Shown here in pieces: positions 11,963 to 25,800 of a stretch of 64,000 bases of DNA (position 1 is the first letter of the stretch; each line of letters opens with the position of its first letter). The stretch lies in assembly GCF_009389715.1 (NCBI RefSeq), contig NC_052399.1, positions 9,240,585 to 9,304,584 on the forward strand, given 5' to 3'. This DNA comes from Phoenix dactylifera (lineage: Eukaryota > Streptophyta > Magnoliopsida > Arecales > Arecaceae). The position numbers and the translations under genes are program-made. Under the pieces are notes generated by a model. The model was not told the DNA's origin, searched no databases, and saw only the letters and a program-made list of their open reading frames with translations.

Positions 11963-14260
11963 GCAGACAGCAATACCACAATTTTTTTATCTTAATGTCT
12001 ATCTTGACCATATACTCTGAGAAAAGTACTTTTGCACATCCGCTAGGGGTTCTTGAACCCACAAATTCCAGCAAACAAGCAGGGCTTCAGATCATCTTTG
12101 ATATGTACTGATGCACAACCTTTCTTATTTTATCTCCATCCAGGTGTCCTTCCTGTTCTTCTGTCCAGACTTAAGATTGCTAACCTATTTTCTTGGCTGT
12201 TTTTAGCTTGATGTGTTGCTCAAGAGTAAACATTTTATTTCTACTTTATTTCCGAATTTAATAGAGAGTTGCATGTTTATCTGTAGATGTCTTCCTGAGA
12301 AGTTGTCCTGCATTATTTTTAAATCTGTGGGCTAAATATTGGTAATTTGGTATATAAATTCTTGGATCCTCCCTATTTTGTTCATTGCAATCTATTTGTA
12401 GTTGTTGCATTAGGAAGTATAACAATCTTACTTGATGTATGAATACAAATTCAACTTGAATTTAGCTGTGTCGTAAAATTGAATTGGTGCTCTGTAGCTA
12501 ACCTTTCCAAAACAATTACATAATTTGAATTAGAAATTTATTATACAACCTCTTTTCCATGCAAAACTGAAGAAGAGATAGTGTTTTTTTTTTTTTTTAA
12601 TACTGTCATTGTTACTTTAGCCAAATCACTTTAGTCAATCAGGTGTGAAATTTAGGCATGGGAATCTTGCACCCAACCCATCCACCTCCTTTTAAACTTC
12701 CTAACGTGACTGGCTTACACGGTGCATGACTAGATCATCATATCCATATTGATCTCGGCAGAAGAGATTGATTGGATTCAACCTGCTTCCCATTTGGACT
12801 GCAGTTCTAGACCTATTTTGTCAATCTAACCTGACCCTCTGTAACACTCGAAACAATCTGTCTTGTTAAGCAGTTCTTTATTTTATTTTTCTGATCTAAA
12901 CTCCTGATGCATTTGACTTTAATATGAGGTCGGCTGGTGCCAAGGATAATCCCTCAAACCTTGACCTATGGCATCAGCTAAACTAAGAGCAGTTCAACCA
13001 ACAGAAGCAAGCTCAAATATTTCACACTGAAATCACGTTATTATAAATACTATTTGCATCACATTCTAAATATGAGCAGCGAGGATAACCATTGAAAATT
13101 TATATCTTATGTCCATTTTTAACTAGTCTTTCATTATAGCTTGCTCGTGAGTAGTGATTGACAGAAAAATGGGGATTCGTAGATATCTTGATATGGTAGT
13201 GTCGTCTGAATCTCAACCTTTATCATCACCCTTTGCTCAGATGATCACCTGTGAGTGGATATTCTAAGATCCGCCAGTTGATAAGCAGCATGACTAGCCA
13301 TTGAGTGCTAATAAGTGGAATACAAATTACACAATGTGAAACCATCAAGCCCTGTTATAAACAGACGCTTGCCCAGTGGCTGTACCCCTTGCTTAGCAAC
13401 CTTGAACCCTGGGTTTTCAGAGGCTCCACTTTGTATAGGGAGACAACTAATCCATCGATCTTTTATTTGTTAGGTGCCGGCTTATCAAGCTCATGTGAAA
13501 AGAAATATTGATCATACTCAAAATACAGCATTACACCTACTCTCTTCGTGCCTTTTGGTTGGAACGGAGGAAATAAAATATTCCTTAGGATACTGTTAGT
13601 AGCTGTCTTATGAGCATGTTGGAAAGAGAAATTCTTGCATCTACAACAATGAGAAGCAATTAGAAAACCAAGTGCTACATACATGACTGAAATTGTTCAA
13701 TGATTGGTCCATACTTTGCTCTCAAAAAAACCTCTCTAGTGTCTCCAAGTTGTGGAATATCATTACAATTATTGTCTCCTAGTGAGTTGATGTCTTCTTG
13801 TTCTTTTTCTTTTCTTTCTTAACTGCTTGTACTTTCTTCTCCCTTTAATAAATTTGGGTGGCTTCACCTCCCCTTCTTTCAAAAAAAAAAAAAAAAAATC
13901 CTGCGTTCAAATCTTGGTGCGGTGGATATGTTTAAATCCTGGTGCTGCATTCTTAAGTATTAAGACCTTGGTAATTATAATGTAGGTAGATCTCTCTCTA
14001 ACAAGAGGAGAAAATGCATCAAACCTTGCTAAAAAAAATTTTGTTACTATATGTTGGTTGTATTTGCCAAAACTCTAGCTCAAATTCTGTTACATTGCAA
14101 TGAATTGTCATCTTGAACACCCTATTGTTTACCACATTGAAATCATATTAAACCATGTTCATATCTATTTGCTTCAGCCAAACTAGTCAATTGAATGCTC
14201 AAACTGGCTATTTGTGCTAACTTGCTTGTTCTACCCCATCAAAATCCCAGGCGACCCTCT
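11963..14260. other. Intergenic, 3' flank of PLP3
   Basis: This holds the PLP3 3' untranslated region and AT-rich intergenic DNA. Homopolymer runs lie near 12583-12598 (T) and 13881-13898 (A). I see no further gene. Confidence 0.5.
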
Positions 14261-14275
14261 AGCCGCAAAGCCATG

Positions 14276-15500
14276 TATGGTGGTTTCATGCTATTCACCC
14301 TTTTCACGTTATTCATGCTTTTCAGCCTATGGAGCACGCAAATTGTATCTTGTTTTCTTCCCTGCATCTATAAAAAACAAAGTGCATCATGATTGCTTAA
14401 GACTTTTTTTGTTACATGTTTGGTTTGCTTTCATCCATCAATAATTCTGAGATATTAGAGGAAACCAGGAGAAATAATTTAATGTAGTTGTATCAACTAA
14501 AATGGATCTATATGATAGGGAACCAGGAGAAATAATTTTATGTAATTGTATTAACTAAAATGGATTTGTATTGTTTGATGAATTTCAATATTATCGTTAG
14601 AAACATATGCTATTCACCCTTTTCACATGACTCATTTTCATGTCTTTCATGCTTTTCAGCCTATCAAGCATGCAAATTTTATTTTATTTTCTTCCCTATA
14701 TCCATAAAAAATAAAGTGCATCACAATATTGCTTAAAACTTTTTTTCCTTACATGTTTGATTTGATTTCGTCCATCAACAATTCCATGAGATATTAGAGA
14801 AAACTAGGAGAATTAATTTAATGTAATAGGATTAACTAACATGGATTTGTATTGCTTGATAAATATCAATATTATTGTTAGAAACATATGCTATTCACCC
14901 TTTTCACATGACTCGTTTTCATGTCTTTCATGCTTTTCAGCCTATCGAGCATGCAAATTTTATTTTATTTTCTTCCTTGCATCCATAAAAAATAAAGTGC
15001 ATCACAATATTGCTTAAGACTTTTTTTCCTTACATGTTTGATTTGATTTCGTCCATCAACAATTCTATGAGATATTAGAGGAAACCAAGAGAATTAATTT
15101 AATGTAATTGTATTAACTAAAATGGATCTGTATTGCTTGATGAATATCAATATTATCGTTAGAAACATATGCTATTCGCCTTTTTCACATGACTTGTTTT
15201 CACGTCTTTCATGCTTTTCAGCCTATCGAGCGCTTTTCAGCCTATCGAGCACGCAAATTTTATTTTATTTCCTTTCCCTGCATTTTATTTCCTTTCCCTG
15301 CATCCATAAAAAATAAAGTGCATCACAATATTGCTTAAGACTTTTTTTCCTTACATGTTTGATTTGATTTCATCCATCAACAATTCTATGAGATATTAGA
15401 GGAAAGTAGGAGAATTAATTTAATTTAATAGTATTAACTAACATGGATTTGTATTGCTTGATGAATATCAATATTATTGTTAGAAACACATGCTGCTACT
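14276..15500. repeat. Tandem array, about 281-bp unit, four units
   Basis: Units begin at the word GAAACATATGCTATTC: 14600-14880 (281 bp), 14881-15161 (281 bp) and 15162-15482 (321 bp). A diverged first unit lies before 14600 and a stub follows 15483. The 321-bp unit is longer because of two local duplications of about 20 bp, one of GCTTTTCAGCCTATCGAGC and one of a stretch ending CCTTTCCCTGCA. The diverged first unit also has an internal duplication of about 60 bp. Non-coding. Confidence 0.9.
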
Positions 15501-16760
15501 TGTATAAATGTAAAAATATTTGAATGATATGGCTATAGTTTAGTGGTTGAATTCTACATTAATAATTTTGAAACCCAACAGTCATATTTATTTTGAATGG
15601 CAAAAAGCATTGCTAGTTTGATGGTTTTTTTCTTTTCTTAATGATAATTCTAAAAATTGGTACTTTATTTTTCTTTTTTAATTATAATGCTAAAAATAAA
15701 TATAATTATGTAATTTTAGTGGCTATGGTTGTTTTTTCTCTTTTAAATTGTGACTAAAAGCACTACTGATATATTGATTTGTTTTTATTCTTTTTTTTAA
15801 TGATAATGTTAAAAATAATATAACTATTTACTTTAGCAACCAAAGAATAAAAATGAGCATAGAAATTTTCTAAGATATAAGTCTTATAGAAATTTCTATT
15901 TAAATAGTTTCATAAAGGTTGCCATGTAATTAAAGTTAAAGGAGTAGGGGCGTCAAGATTGAGCAATATCATCCTATAAAATTTAGGTTTACTATATACC
16001 ACTATTTAAATAGTTCCATAAAGTTCGCCATGTAATTAAAATTAAGGGAATGTCAAGAATAAGAAATGTTAACCTATAAAATTCAGCTTAAACCACTATT
16101 TAAATGGTTCGATAAGGATTTCCATATAATTAAGGTTAAAGGAACGTCAAGATTAAGAAAAGTCCTAAGGAACTCAAACCTTCAAAACATTCAAATAAAA
16201 ATAAACAAGAATATGAAGATACTTATAGATAATGATGTTTTCTTATTGGATAAACATGTTGTTCATATTAGTTAATCTATTTTGTTTTTGTACTTTTCTG
16301 AATCATTTATTGGAGGGCTGTGCCAGGTGAAAGAAGAGTGCCTTTGAGATATCTTGAGCCATGAGTTTGGCATTTATGTGTGGTAAATAATTTAACATAG
16401 AGGATTGTTTGATTGATGGTTGTGATCACTTATAGTATGTTCAATAAATATGCTCTCAATTCAGCTAAGTCACTTCTTTTTTTATAAACTAAATTTGTTT
16501 TTGTTAAGATACCCATTAACAAGGCAACCATGATTAACAATAATCTCAACTCTCTCTAACTACAACCACTGTTAATTAGAAATTTAGCAATGGTAACTTA
16601 CAAAGGGAAAAAAAAAACTTAAGAAGGGTTTATTTTAAAACGCGGACAAATCAGTGTGCTGTTTCTTTTTTCATAAAGAATTTGGTGAAATGCATTTAGA
16701 TAATTAAACAAAGTATTTCTAATTTATATCCCCAATGAGTTCTACCATTGAATTGCTAAA
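15501..16760. other. AT-rich intergenic, no gene seen
   Basis: The sequence is AT-rich with short direct repeats, for example CCTATAAAATT words near 15975 and 16072 and related phrases about 110 bp apart from 15890 to 16150. I see no exon signals or domains. Confidence 0.4.
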
Positions 16761-16768
16761 GATAGCCA

Positions 16769-16917
16769 TTTCCGTCCCATCAGTCTCTCCAATACTATTT
16801 ACAAAACCATCTCAAAAATATTGGTTGTTAGGTTTTAGTGTTGGGAATGCTTAATAGTGAAGAACGAGGTGGTTTCATGCCAGGTAGAAGCATTTCGTAT
16901 AATATTTTGTTCAGGTG
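16769..16917 (+). pseudogene. LINE (L1-type) reverse transcriptase relic
   Basis: The frame from 16770 reads FRPISLSNTIYKTISKILVV. After a stop and frame shift, another frame reads ERGGFMPGRSISYNILF. These match, in order and spacing, two conserved blocks of the reverse transcriptase of plant L1-type retrotransposons. Only about 150 bp is recognisable. Stops and a frame change make it dead. Decayed, possibly related sequence may continue into 16.9-17.7 kb on the minus strand, but I cannot support that. Confidence 0.6.
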
Positions 16918-18503
16918 CTTTTGAGCGAGAGTCCAAGCAACAGAGGACACTGCAATAGAGCGCAAAAGGATCCTTTTTGAGAAGTGTACTCAATAGTAGT
17001 AAGATATTCACAAGCCAAGCTAATTGCAGAGCAAATCACATGATTTGGAGGTACAATATTATGTTCAAAAATCTGTGTGTTCTGCACCTTCCACAAGTAT
17101 CGTACCTAGGCCGGGATTGTTATGTTATAGTTTCTAGGATTTGACTGTTTGTTTGTCCATTCCGTATAAATTATAATTTTTTATATTTAGACATGGTTCA
17201 TTGAATATCAACTCGATAAACTAAACCAAACCAAATTTTTCGAATCAATTTCAAACAAATTTTGTAGATGGCCAGTTCAATTTTAATTTCAGAAAATCAA
17301 TTTAAATCTGTTCAAGGATTTATCTCCAAACCAACTAGGTCACCCCTAGGCAAACGGTAACCCAACGCCTGACCATCGGACAGGTTGAGCTATCTAATAT
17401 GGCCCAAATAGGGCTCACTTGCCTCAAAAAGCCAAATAAATAGAATCTAGCAGTCAGTCTCCCACCTATAAGCTTAGCAAACTTAGGCACAAATTCAGAA
17501 CAGGAGTCTTGCAAACTATAAGAAATCCATGGTTTAGCTGTTAATTCAATAACTTTAGTACCATGAACAAGAGCTGTCACGCCAACCCGTAGACCCAGTA
17601 CCCAACCCAGAACCAGACCCAAACCTGCATGAAGCATCCAGGTTATCGCGCACAGACGTACAAACATAAATATATACATAGATATATTCAAATATTTATA
17701 CTAATTTTATTAAAGTAAAAATAATGATATTAGAACATATTTGTTTGAATATTTAAACTCTTTAATATAGTATTTTTCTAAGTTTTTAATCTATTGTTTT
17801 ATATATTTAATTATCAAGTGCTTAATTATTGCTCATGATTAACTGGTACAGAACAAAATTTTAAGCCTAAAACCTCAATGGTCACGGATCTAGGTTTAAA
17901 AACCCGGCCCGGATATCACCCCTGTGAACCACCCACTACTGAAAAAATTTCTTAAAAAAAAATTGCCCATCTTTATGCTCCCTGGTGCAGGCATGCAGCA
18001 CGATGTTAGTAAACAAGCAATTCACAGTCGCATGTTCTTAAGATACAGCAACAGAAAAGAATGAACTACTTCCCTGCAACGAAAAGAATGAATTAAGGTT
18101 GTAACAAATAAGGATACCTGCAGGCCGCACAGCACAGTTTTTGGTAAGAAGAGCGAGCAATAAGTGGTTCACGCTAAGCTAATGAGCCAGGCAAACCATT
18201 TTGCATCACATATTGTTCAGACAAGCTAAAACCTATATTTTGCTAAATATAGAAGAAAATTTATAAGATTGTCCTCAGGCCAACAAGAGAAATTGATTAG
18301 TCCGGACAAAATAGCCCTAGGAATCACCTGAACTAATGAACATAAAACCAAGCTCACCAAGATGCCTAATCTTCTCTGCAAAAGTAACCCAAATCAATCT
18401 GCTGCTGCTGCTTATAATACAAAGCCACCATGACAAGAGATGAGAGGCAAGAACATCCTTCACATCCATACCAATATAGGAATCAAACACACAAAAGGAA
18501 TCA

Positions 18504-21500
18504 CTAGCCTCTGATGCTTTTCCCCTGTGCTGCAAGTTTAGCCATCACCTGCTCTTCAGACAAGGGTAGAAAGTAGATCCTCGGAGAGGCTTTTGTTTTC
18601 TTGAAGAAATCATCGAGGGTCACAACAGCTTGTTCCGGTTTCTTCAGAGGAGGTGGTGCCGGAAGACGTTCTCCAACAGGTGGATCGGATGTAGGTGGTG
18701 GAGGGGGAAGGGTTGGTGGAGGAGGTAGCTGCTGCCTAAGGGTATGTTGACGGGATGGTTGGGATGCCTGGGGTTGCTCGAAGGGAGATGCCTTTGGTGT
18801 CACAGGGCTGGAACTGATGGGTGCAGATGATTGTGGTGGGGCCTCAACATGCTGCTTTACTTCCTGAGGGTCAACAAACTCAGCCGCTAGAAGTTTCCCA
18901 CCATTAGGTGGCCACTGGAGATTGTAGACAGCATTTCGAGTTGCTACAGCCTCCTCAACAGATGAATACTGCAAACAGTAACATATTTAATTTGTTATTT
19001 GAGAATTAAAAACTCATAACATTGAAGAATTGCATAATCCAATCCATGAACCACAAAGAAAATGTTAACGCCATCAGTTCAAATAATTATATTGATTCTA
19101 CAACCAGTTTATCAACACAGTACTGTGCTGAAAATCCAGTTTTGTTAAGCTTTAAAAATCAGTAGTTGTTCATGAAAAAGAAAAAACAAGGGGGAAAAGG
19201 TTACCATCTGCAGATGTGCTTTACAAGTATCTGCTGCTTTATCTCAGTTCAGAACTGAGATAAACTTTTTCTTTTTTCAAACCTTTTTTCTTGAGACTGA
19301 ATAAAAAAAGCCATTCTAAGATGCATCTTTTAAATGTAATCATTAAAGCAAAATATAGAATATTCTGGATTTATTGCTTGCTTGTTTACAGATTTTCTTG
19401 CCATCGTAGAGATTCTAGAGTTCCAAGCAAGGATTTTCAGAAAGAATATACATTCACCATATTTTCAGATTTGCAAATATCAAATATGTGCAACCAAATG
19501 GTCAAAAAGCAAACTCAAATACACACAAATAGCATCCCTGCAATAACCTTGGATGACAAATCAAGTCCAAGGCTCCACCATCCTCCTCCCCTGCCCCCCG
19601 CGGGGGCCAAAAAAAGCTACAAATTAGGTAACTCAGGAAAGAAAGGTAAAAAGAAGTGACAAGAAAACATACAGTCACATAGCAGTGGGTCTTGATTTGG
19701 TCCATCCAGAAACTGCAGACAGTTCCAGTTTTCGCAAGCAGCTCTTGCACAGCTTTCAGAGTGAAGGGACGCAAAAAATGATCTATTCTCAGGGAAGTTG
19801 TTGGCAGCTTGTGTGATGGTGGCACTGCAACATAATCATAAGAATTAATCCTTTTTGTTAAATATAATCATCTGAAACCCAAAAATCAAACCTAGCATTC
19901 TTGATTTCTCACCAACTCGCTCCTTTGGAGAATCTCCACTAAGTGTTGAGTCAGACCTAGTGAATGTACGTTTAGTAGCAGGTAGCAAAGCATCCTTAAG
20001 TATACTTGAAGTACTGATGTTGGATGATTGCTGTTCCGGAAATTTAATGCTCTCTGAATTCCACCGCCGTTGCCGCTTTATTGCCTCATTGATCCTAACG
20101 GCTTCATTGTCTGTCCAGAAAGATTAATAAAGAAGACTGAGAATTTCCAAAGTTTGCTTGATCCAATAGCACTTGAAAGTATAGCACTCAGTACAACATA
20201 CTACCTAAAATCTCACCATACAACTATTTGTTAATAAAATATTTGCATGTATGAAAATGCTTTAAAGAAGGGTAGGCCTTGGCGCAATGGTAAAGTTGTT
20301 CTATCGTGACCTAGATACCACGAGTCCGAAATATAAAAACAGCCTCTCTGCACGTGAGGGTAAAATTGAGTACATCTGACCCTCCCCAGACCCTACAAGG
20401 GCAGAAGTCTCATGCACTACAACACCCTATTTTTTTAAGTGCTTTTTAGAATGCAGATAAAAGATTTCCTATTATCTTTCAGGGATCACATTTGTGCAGC
20501 CAACATATGTGAGTTTATCAAGAAAAGGGATTAAAGGACATGATATGGTGTAGTTGCAAACTGCAGTACTATAAGCAGAGAGTGAAACTCACCATCAAGA
20601 CTGAAATTAAAATAACAGATGGAAAGCAAAATTACTACCCCTGGAAAGAATGACAACTATCACGACATATATTGGCAAAAAAACCAAGTTATCACCTTAG
20701 TGCTCCACAAGCTCAAGGCCGGCCAGCAATAACAGTTCAGTTTATCAAGATAAGATGTAAGTCATCTGATCTGTACTTACCATACATGTTACTCTTAACT
20801 TCTCTGGCTACAATTCTCTTCATTAGACAGCATATAAAATAATAGGTGATAATGCAGCTACTATGTCCCTGATAATATGCTGGAGGTAGCTAAATCAGTG
20901 GAGAGGTGAGGTTTCATTTGCTCTTAATTCTATAATAACACTCTCTTTTGAAAATTTACAGATCAAGTAAATAAATCAAGAAGAACGAATACCAACAGTA
21001 TGGCAAAAAGTGATGTTAGGAGCCAGGTGGGTGTTAATTCCATCACCTCAACTTAAAGGGCAATATCTGACAATTATAGTTAACAATAAGCATATACACA
21101 CAAAAAAAATCTATCTTATATACAGAGGATCATCCTATATATTTGCACAGATCCAAGGCTTAGTGCCATGTCAAACAAAAATTATGATTACTTCCAAGAA
21201 ATCATCCACATTATCTAAATCACTGTATCTCTTAATAACCTCTTATCACATAATATTGCTACTCATGCAACTAGGCATTTAGCCCCCAATTTAGTCCTGC
21301 AGAAGGCATCTGCCTCCACAGAAACAATACTATCTAATTATCATCTATATGTACAAAGAAATACAAGCACATGTGAATCTTCTTTCAAACAGTCAACCAC
21401 ACAAGGAAAAAAAATCGATTTATTGACAACAAGATTCACAAGAATGGAAGAACAGACAAAAATCAGGAAGCACTGAACAAATCAATCATAGAGAATTTTA

Positions 21501-22825
21501 GGGTGTGTTTGGTGTTGCTTTAGAAAAGCCCTTTCATAACTTTTAAAGCAAAAAAGTGCCTCCCCCCCCCCCAAAAAAAAAAAAGTGTTTAGTAATAACA
21601 TCTGAGAAGTGCTTCCAAAAGAACAAAAATGTTAAAAAATGCTTCTAAAATAAGCTTTAAAAAATCTAGCTTTTGATTTTAAAAAAGCACAAGCAACACT
21701 AAAGACGCACCTAGTATGATATAATGTACGGTTAAGTCAATTTATTAGTTAATTGAGGTCAATCCATATAAGACTAGCATGAAAAGTATCTTTACTCACC
21801 CTCAGAAAAAGTACAAAGCAATTGAGAACAAGCTGTTCTGACAAAAAATTTATAAAAGCCATTTTAACCCACCCTATATTTAGAGCATTAACTGTTAGCT
21901 ATATCACATTGGTGGGGCGAAGCCTCCTATAAGCCAAAACTGGACACTGATTTTGTTCGCCGCAAACTCCCCAAGTTTAGCCACATAAAGAAGTTAATGC
22001 AGTACTATCACCAAGGTCCTCCTCCACCACTACTTAAGCCATCAGCATTTCTGTTGAGCAAGAATATGGCATGACATACCAACAGTGGTGCTGCTGAGTA
22101 ACAAATAATACAGCATATGAACAAAGATACAGCTATTGTGCGCAACGCTAACCATGGAGCCGATAAGAATCTGTAGCTAGCTTCCATGGAAGATGGAATC
22201 CATGTAGGTATTAAAAAACTACCCTGATTTAAAGGGCTAGATTTTCCCAAGGAATCATTGGGAATTAATGCTGTCTTCAGACAACTCTAAGACTGCAGTT
22301 TCAAGATAAAGCCAAGTGGGAGGTAAGCTTTATGCGAACAAATGGGTTGCAGAAGGTTATTTCCAGTCAAAATGCCATATGAACAAATTTATTATAGGTA
22401 GTTTCCATCTCTATGGGATCTAAGGTTAAGCAGATAGGTGTCTAACAAGAGAGGACAAAGCTTCTTTAGGTTATGGTTTAATCAGAGGGGTTTGAAAGAA
22501 ATTTCAGTCCTGAGGGTAAAAGAACACGAACTTATTTAAATAATAATAGAAGAGTAAATGGCAGTTGCATCATATATATTTAGAGTTGGAATATTTACTA
22601 TGTTAAAACTTTGGCTTAAGTTTTCAACATTCAGATATCAATGATGGAAAATTCAGATATCAATGATGGATCATTGACATGAATTGGGGCTTGTCTCAAT
22701 GGTCGCACCCCCCTTGCCTAGGAACCATAGGTTCTAGATTTGAGTCTCGGGTAGCACATCAACCTGGGTCATTATAGTGTGGGAGGGTCTCCATCCCTCC
22801 CTCAAAAAAGAACGATAATGCGTGT

Positions 22826-22885
<60 letters not shown>

Positions 22886-25800
22886 ACTGACGTTTGAGGC
22901 TTTGGTAGTGTTCTTAACATAGAACCTCTTGTCATATATGTCAGCTCAATGGCAAAACTCCTAACATGACTGACAGTTACAACAATCCTAACAACAATAT
23001 TCACAATCTTTAGAGAAAGAAACAGCATTTAGAATAATCAGTGAAATCTTGGCTACATTAGAATAATCAAACAATTGTTTCTGTCATAATTTTAATAAAA
23101 CAAATTCATAATGCATTAGTGATGATGTTAAGTAAATCAGTGATTAGAGCACTCCACATGTACAACTTAATGGAAAAAAAGGATAACCAACACCGGAATT
23201 AGCAATTGACACTATAATTCTAATATTGGCAGCCAACAAAAAGGTCATCTCAATTGTACAAGTTCATCTTGCGCTCTTTCTATATTTGAGGAAACAGTAC
23301 ACCAATGCATAAACACTCAACAACAGAGGAATTCAAGAATGCCACCAGAACACGGTTCAAGAAGTGGTGACCTCCTGGAGCCTACCCTTACAAAGTCCAT
23401 TCCAGGTCCAGTCGACTTCTGTTCTGATATAATTAAAACTATGTATATTTTCTTAACCATAAACCTAATATCCCCATATATGGTAATCGAGGACTTAGAG
23501 AGATTTGTCAGTTCCTAACATGGATAAACACATTAAAAGAACAATTTCAAAAGATGCCTATCAACTGACAGATGAATACTCTTACAGTATGGTGGTCAGT
23601 GCCATATTAAAAAGAGATGAACACCATAATTAGCATAGCAGACTTACATGTTACAACTCCCGGAAAAGGGCAGATTAATCCTTCAGCACCAATTTAAAAA
23701 CTGGGTAACTCTTAAGAAACTAGCTAGGTCATTGATTAATGTGTAAAACCATCAGTTCAAGCGGTTTAATATCGACTTGGAACATTTTCTGACAAGATGG
23801 AGAAATTGGGGCTTGGTTCATCAGTTTTCTGGTCCCACTAGGCCAGTGCAGTTCTGATAACAACAACATGAGGTGCTAGTTGAATTGTCAAACACCCAAA
23901 TACCTGCAAGGCCACCAATCCCTAAAGGTTCATCTATATAGAACCCTTCACAAATATATGCAGTAAAGGGAATCTCTAATTCTTCAATAGCAACAACTTG
24001 GACAAGAGTTCTTATGCTTGAAGCGGTTCACACAGCAGTCTCTTAAAGTGAGTCTAAAAAATTAATGCTTTCGGAGATTCATGCATCAAAATTCAGTCCT
24101 AAGTCATGTACAAGATCTTTCTTTATGGGAGTTGGAAAGGGAATAATGCTTCAAACTTAGTTTAGCAGTCCCAAAGTTCACATTGATCATTACAACCACG
24201 AACCAGATACGAAATTCAGTCCTAAGTCATGTACAAGATCTTTCTTTATGGGAGTTGGAAAGGGAATAATGCTTCAAACTTAGTTTAGCAGTCCCAAAGT
24301 TCACATTGATCATTACAACCACAAACAAGATACGTGAATGGTTTTTGCAATCACTAAGTCCAAGTTCTGAATCTTCAAAAATTTTCAATGTCAAATATTA
24401 TATATGGCACCATAGGGAAGCATATCTATGACAGTAGCAATGGAAAATCGAGAACAACAGAAATGAAGATATATCCTGAGAAGCAAAGAAATTAAAAAAA
24501 TTGCGATTTTTAAGTGAAGGCAAGCAATTTGCCGACTTGACTTAAAAATCGCGAAATTAAAAAGGCGATCGAATTCTGTTTCGAACGAAACAGAGAAACG
24601 TTCCTATGTGTTTCCACGCCCTTTTTTTGAGACCTCGAAACCATCCCATCAAAAAAAACACTTTTTTGATTGGATGCGGATTTCCCTTTCTGCCCCGGCG
24701 CCAGCCTCTGCCAGCCTCCCTCGCTCGCTCCCTCTTTTCCTCTCTTTCCTTCTCCTTCTTTGCCTCCGGCAACAATTTTCGTTTCCGTTGCCGGAACTGT
24801 ACCAGTGGGCCGCCGGTACAGCTTGGAATCGCCGAAAACGTTTGGTTTGGGATGGTTCCGCCGACCCTAGTGAATGGTAAAAAGAATTTTGGGGGCACTA
24901 ATTCATTTGACGCTTCAATTTCCGCGCCCCCCTCCCAAAAAAAAACAAAAAAAAACACATTCAGAAGAAAAGGTGGTCCTAGAAAGACTTTTATTCCCTA
25001 TCTGATTTGGACCATTAAATTCTGATAATTTTCAGCAAAATAATAAGCCATGGTTTTTGATAGCTTACTCTACCAACAGCTTAGGAATATTATGTGATTT
25101 CACAAAATGGTTTACTAACAGTACTGTTATATTGATATTAATACAAAAAGATTATTTCCATTTCCTAAACTCATGTAAAAGCATTAATGCCATACCGAAA
25201 GCTCCTTTCCACCCAACCAGAAAATGTATGTTGACAATAGACATATATCATAGAAAAAGAAATAATAAATTAACCGACATAACAAAGGCGTAAATAGAAA
25301 TTCAAATGCAAGGGCATATAAAATATGGTGAGAGATGATGAGAGCATTTCCTATAACTAGGCAGGTGAGAATGGGAGGTAGCTAATAAAGGAGAGATTCA
25401 AGGATTTAAATTCAAGAATAGTTGGTCCATATATTGCTTCTAGCCAGCTAACAATAGTTATCTGCACAGACAGATATCACAGAACATGCTCAGCATTGCA
25501 AAATTGATGTTTTGAATGGAGCTGAGGAGGCTCGCTTTATTTCAGGGAAGTGATGTATTATTTACTTTTCTAAATCACTTATGCATTGCATTTAGCAAGC
25601 CAGTAACAAAACATGGAAGTTTCTTTGATGCAAAAATTGCATGAGAATAGTTACTAATGTATGGTGTATATAAGCAATTAGGTACCCCAATACCAAAGAA
25701 CAGGTCATAATACCACATGAACAAAAAAGGGGGCAAATCAGCCTACAAAAGACAAATGAAAAAAAAAAACAATGAAAAATAAGAGGTTATGACTGATGAG

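Noticed and set aside
24557..25025. Frames of up to 139 codons on both strands
   Set aside because: Low-complexity CT-rich translation (serine, leucine, proline runs), no splice context and no family.
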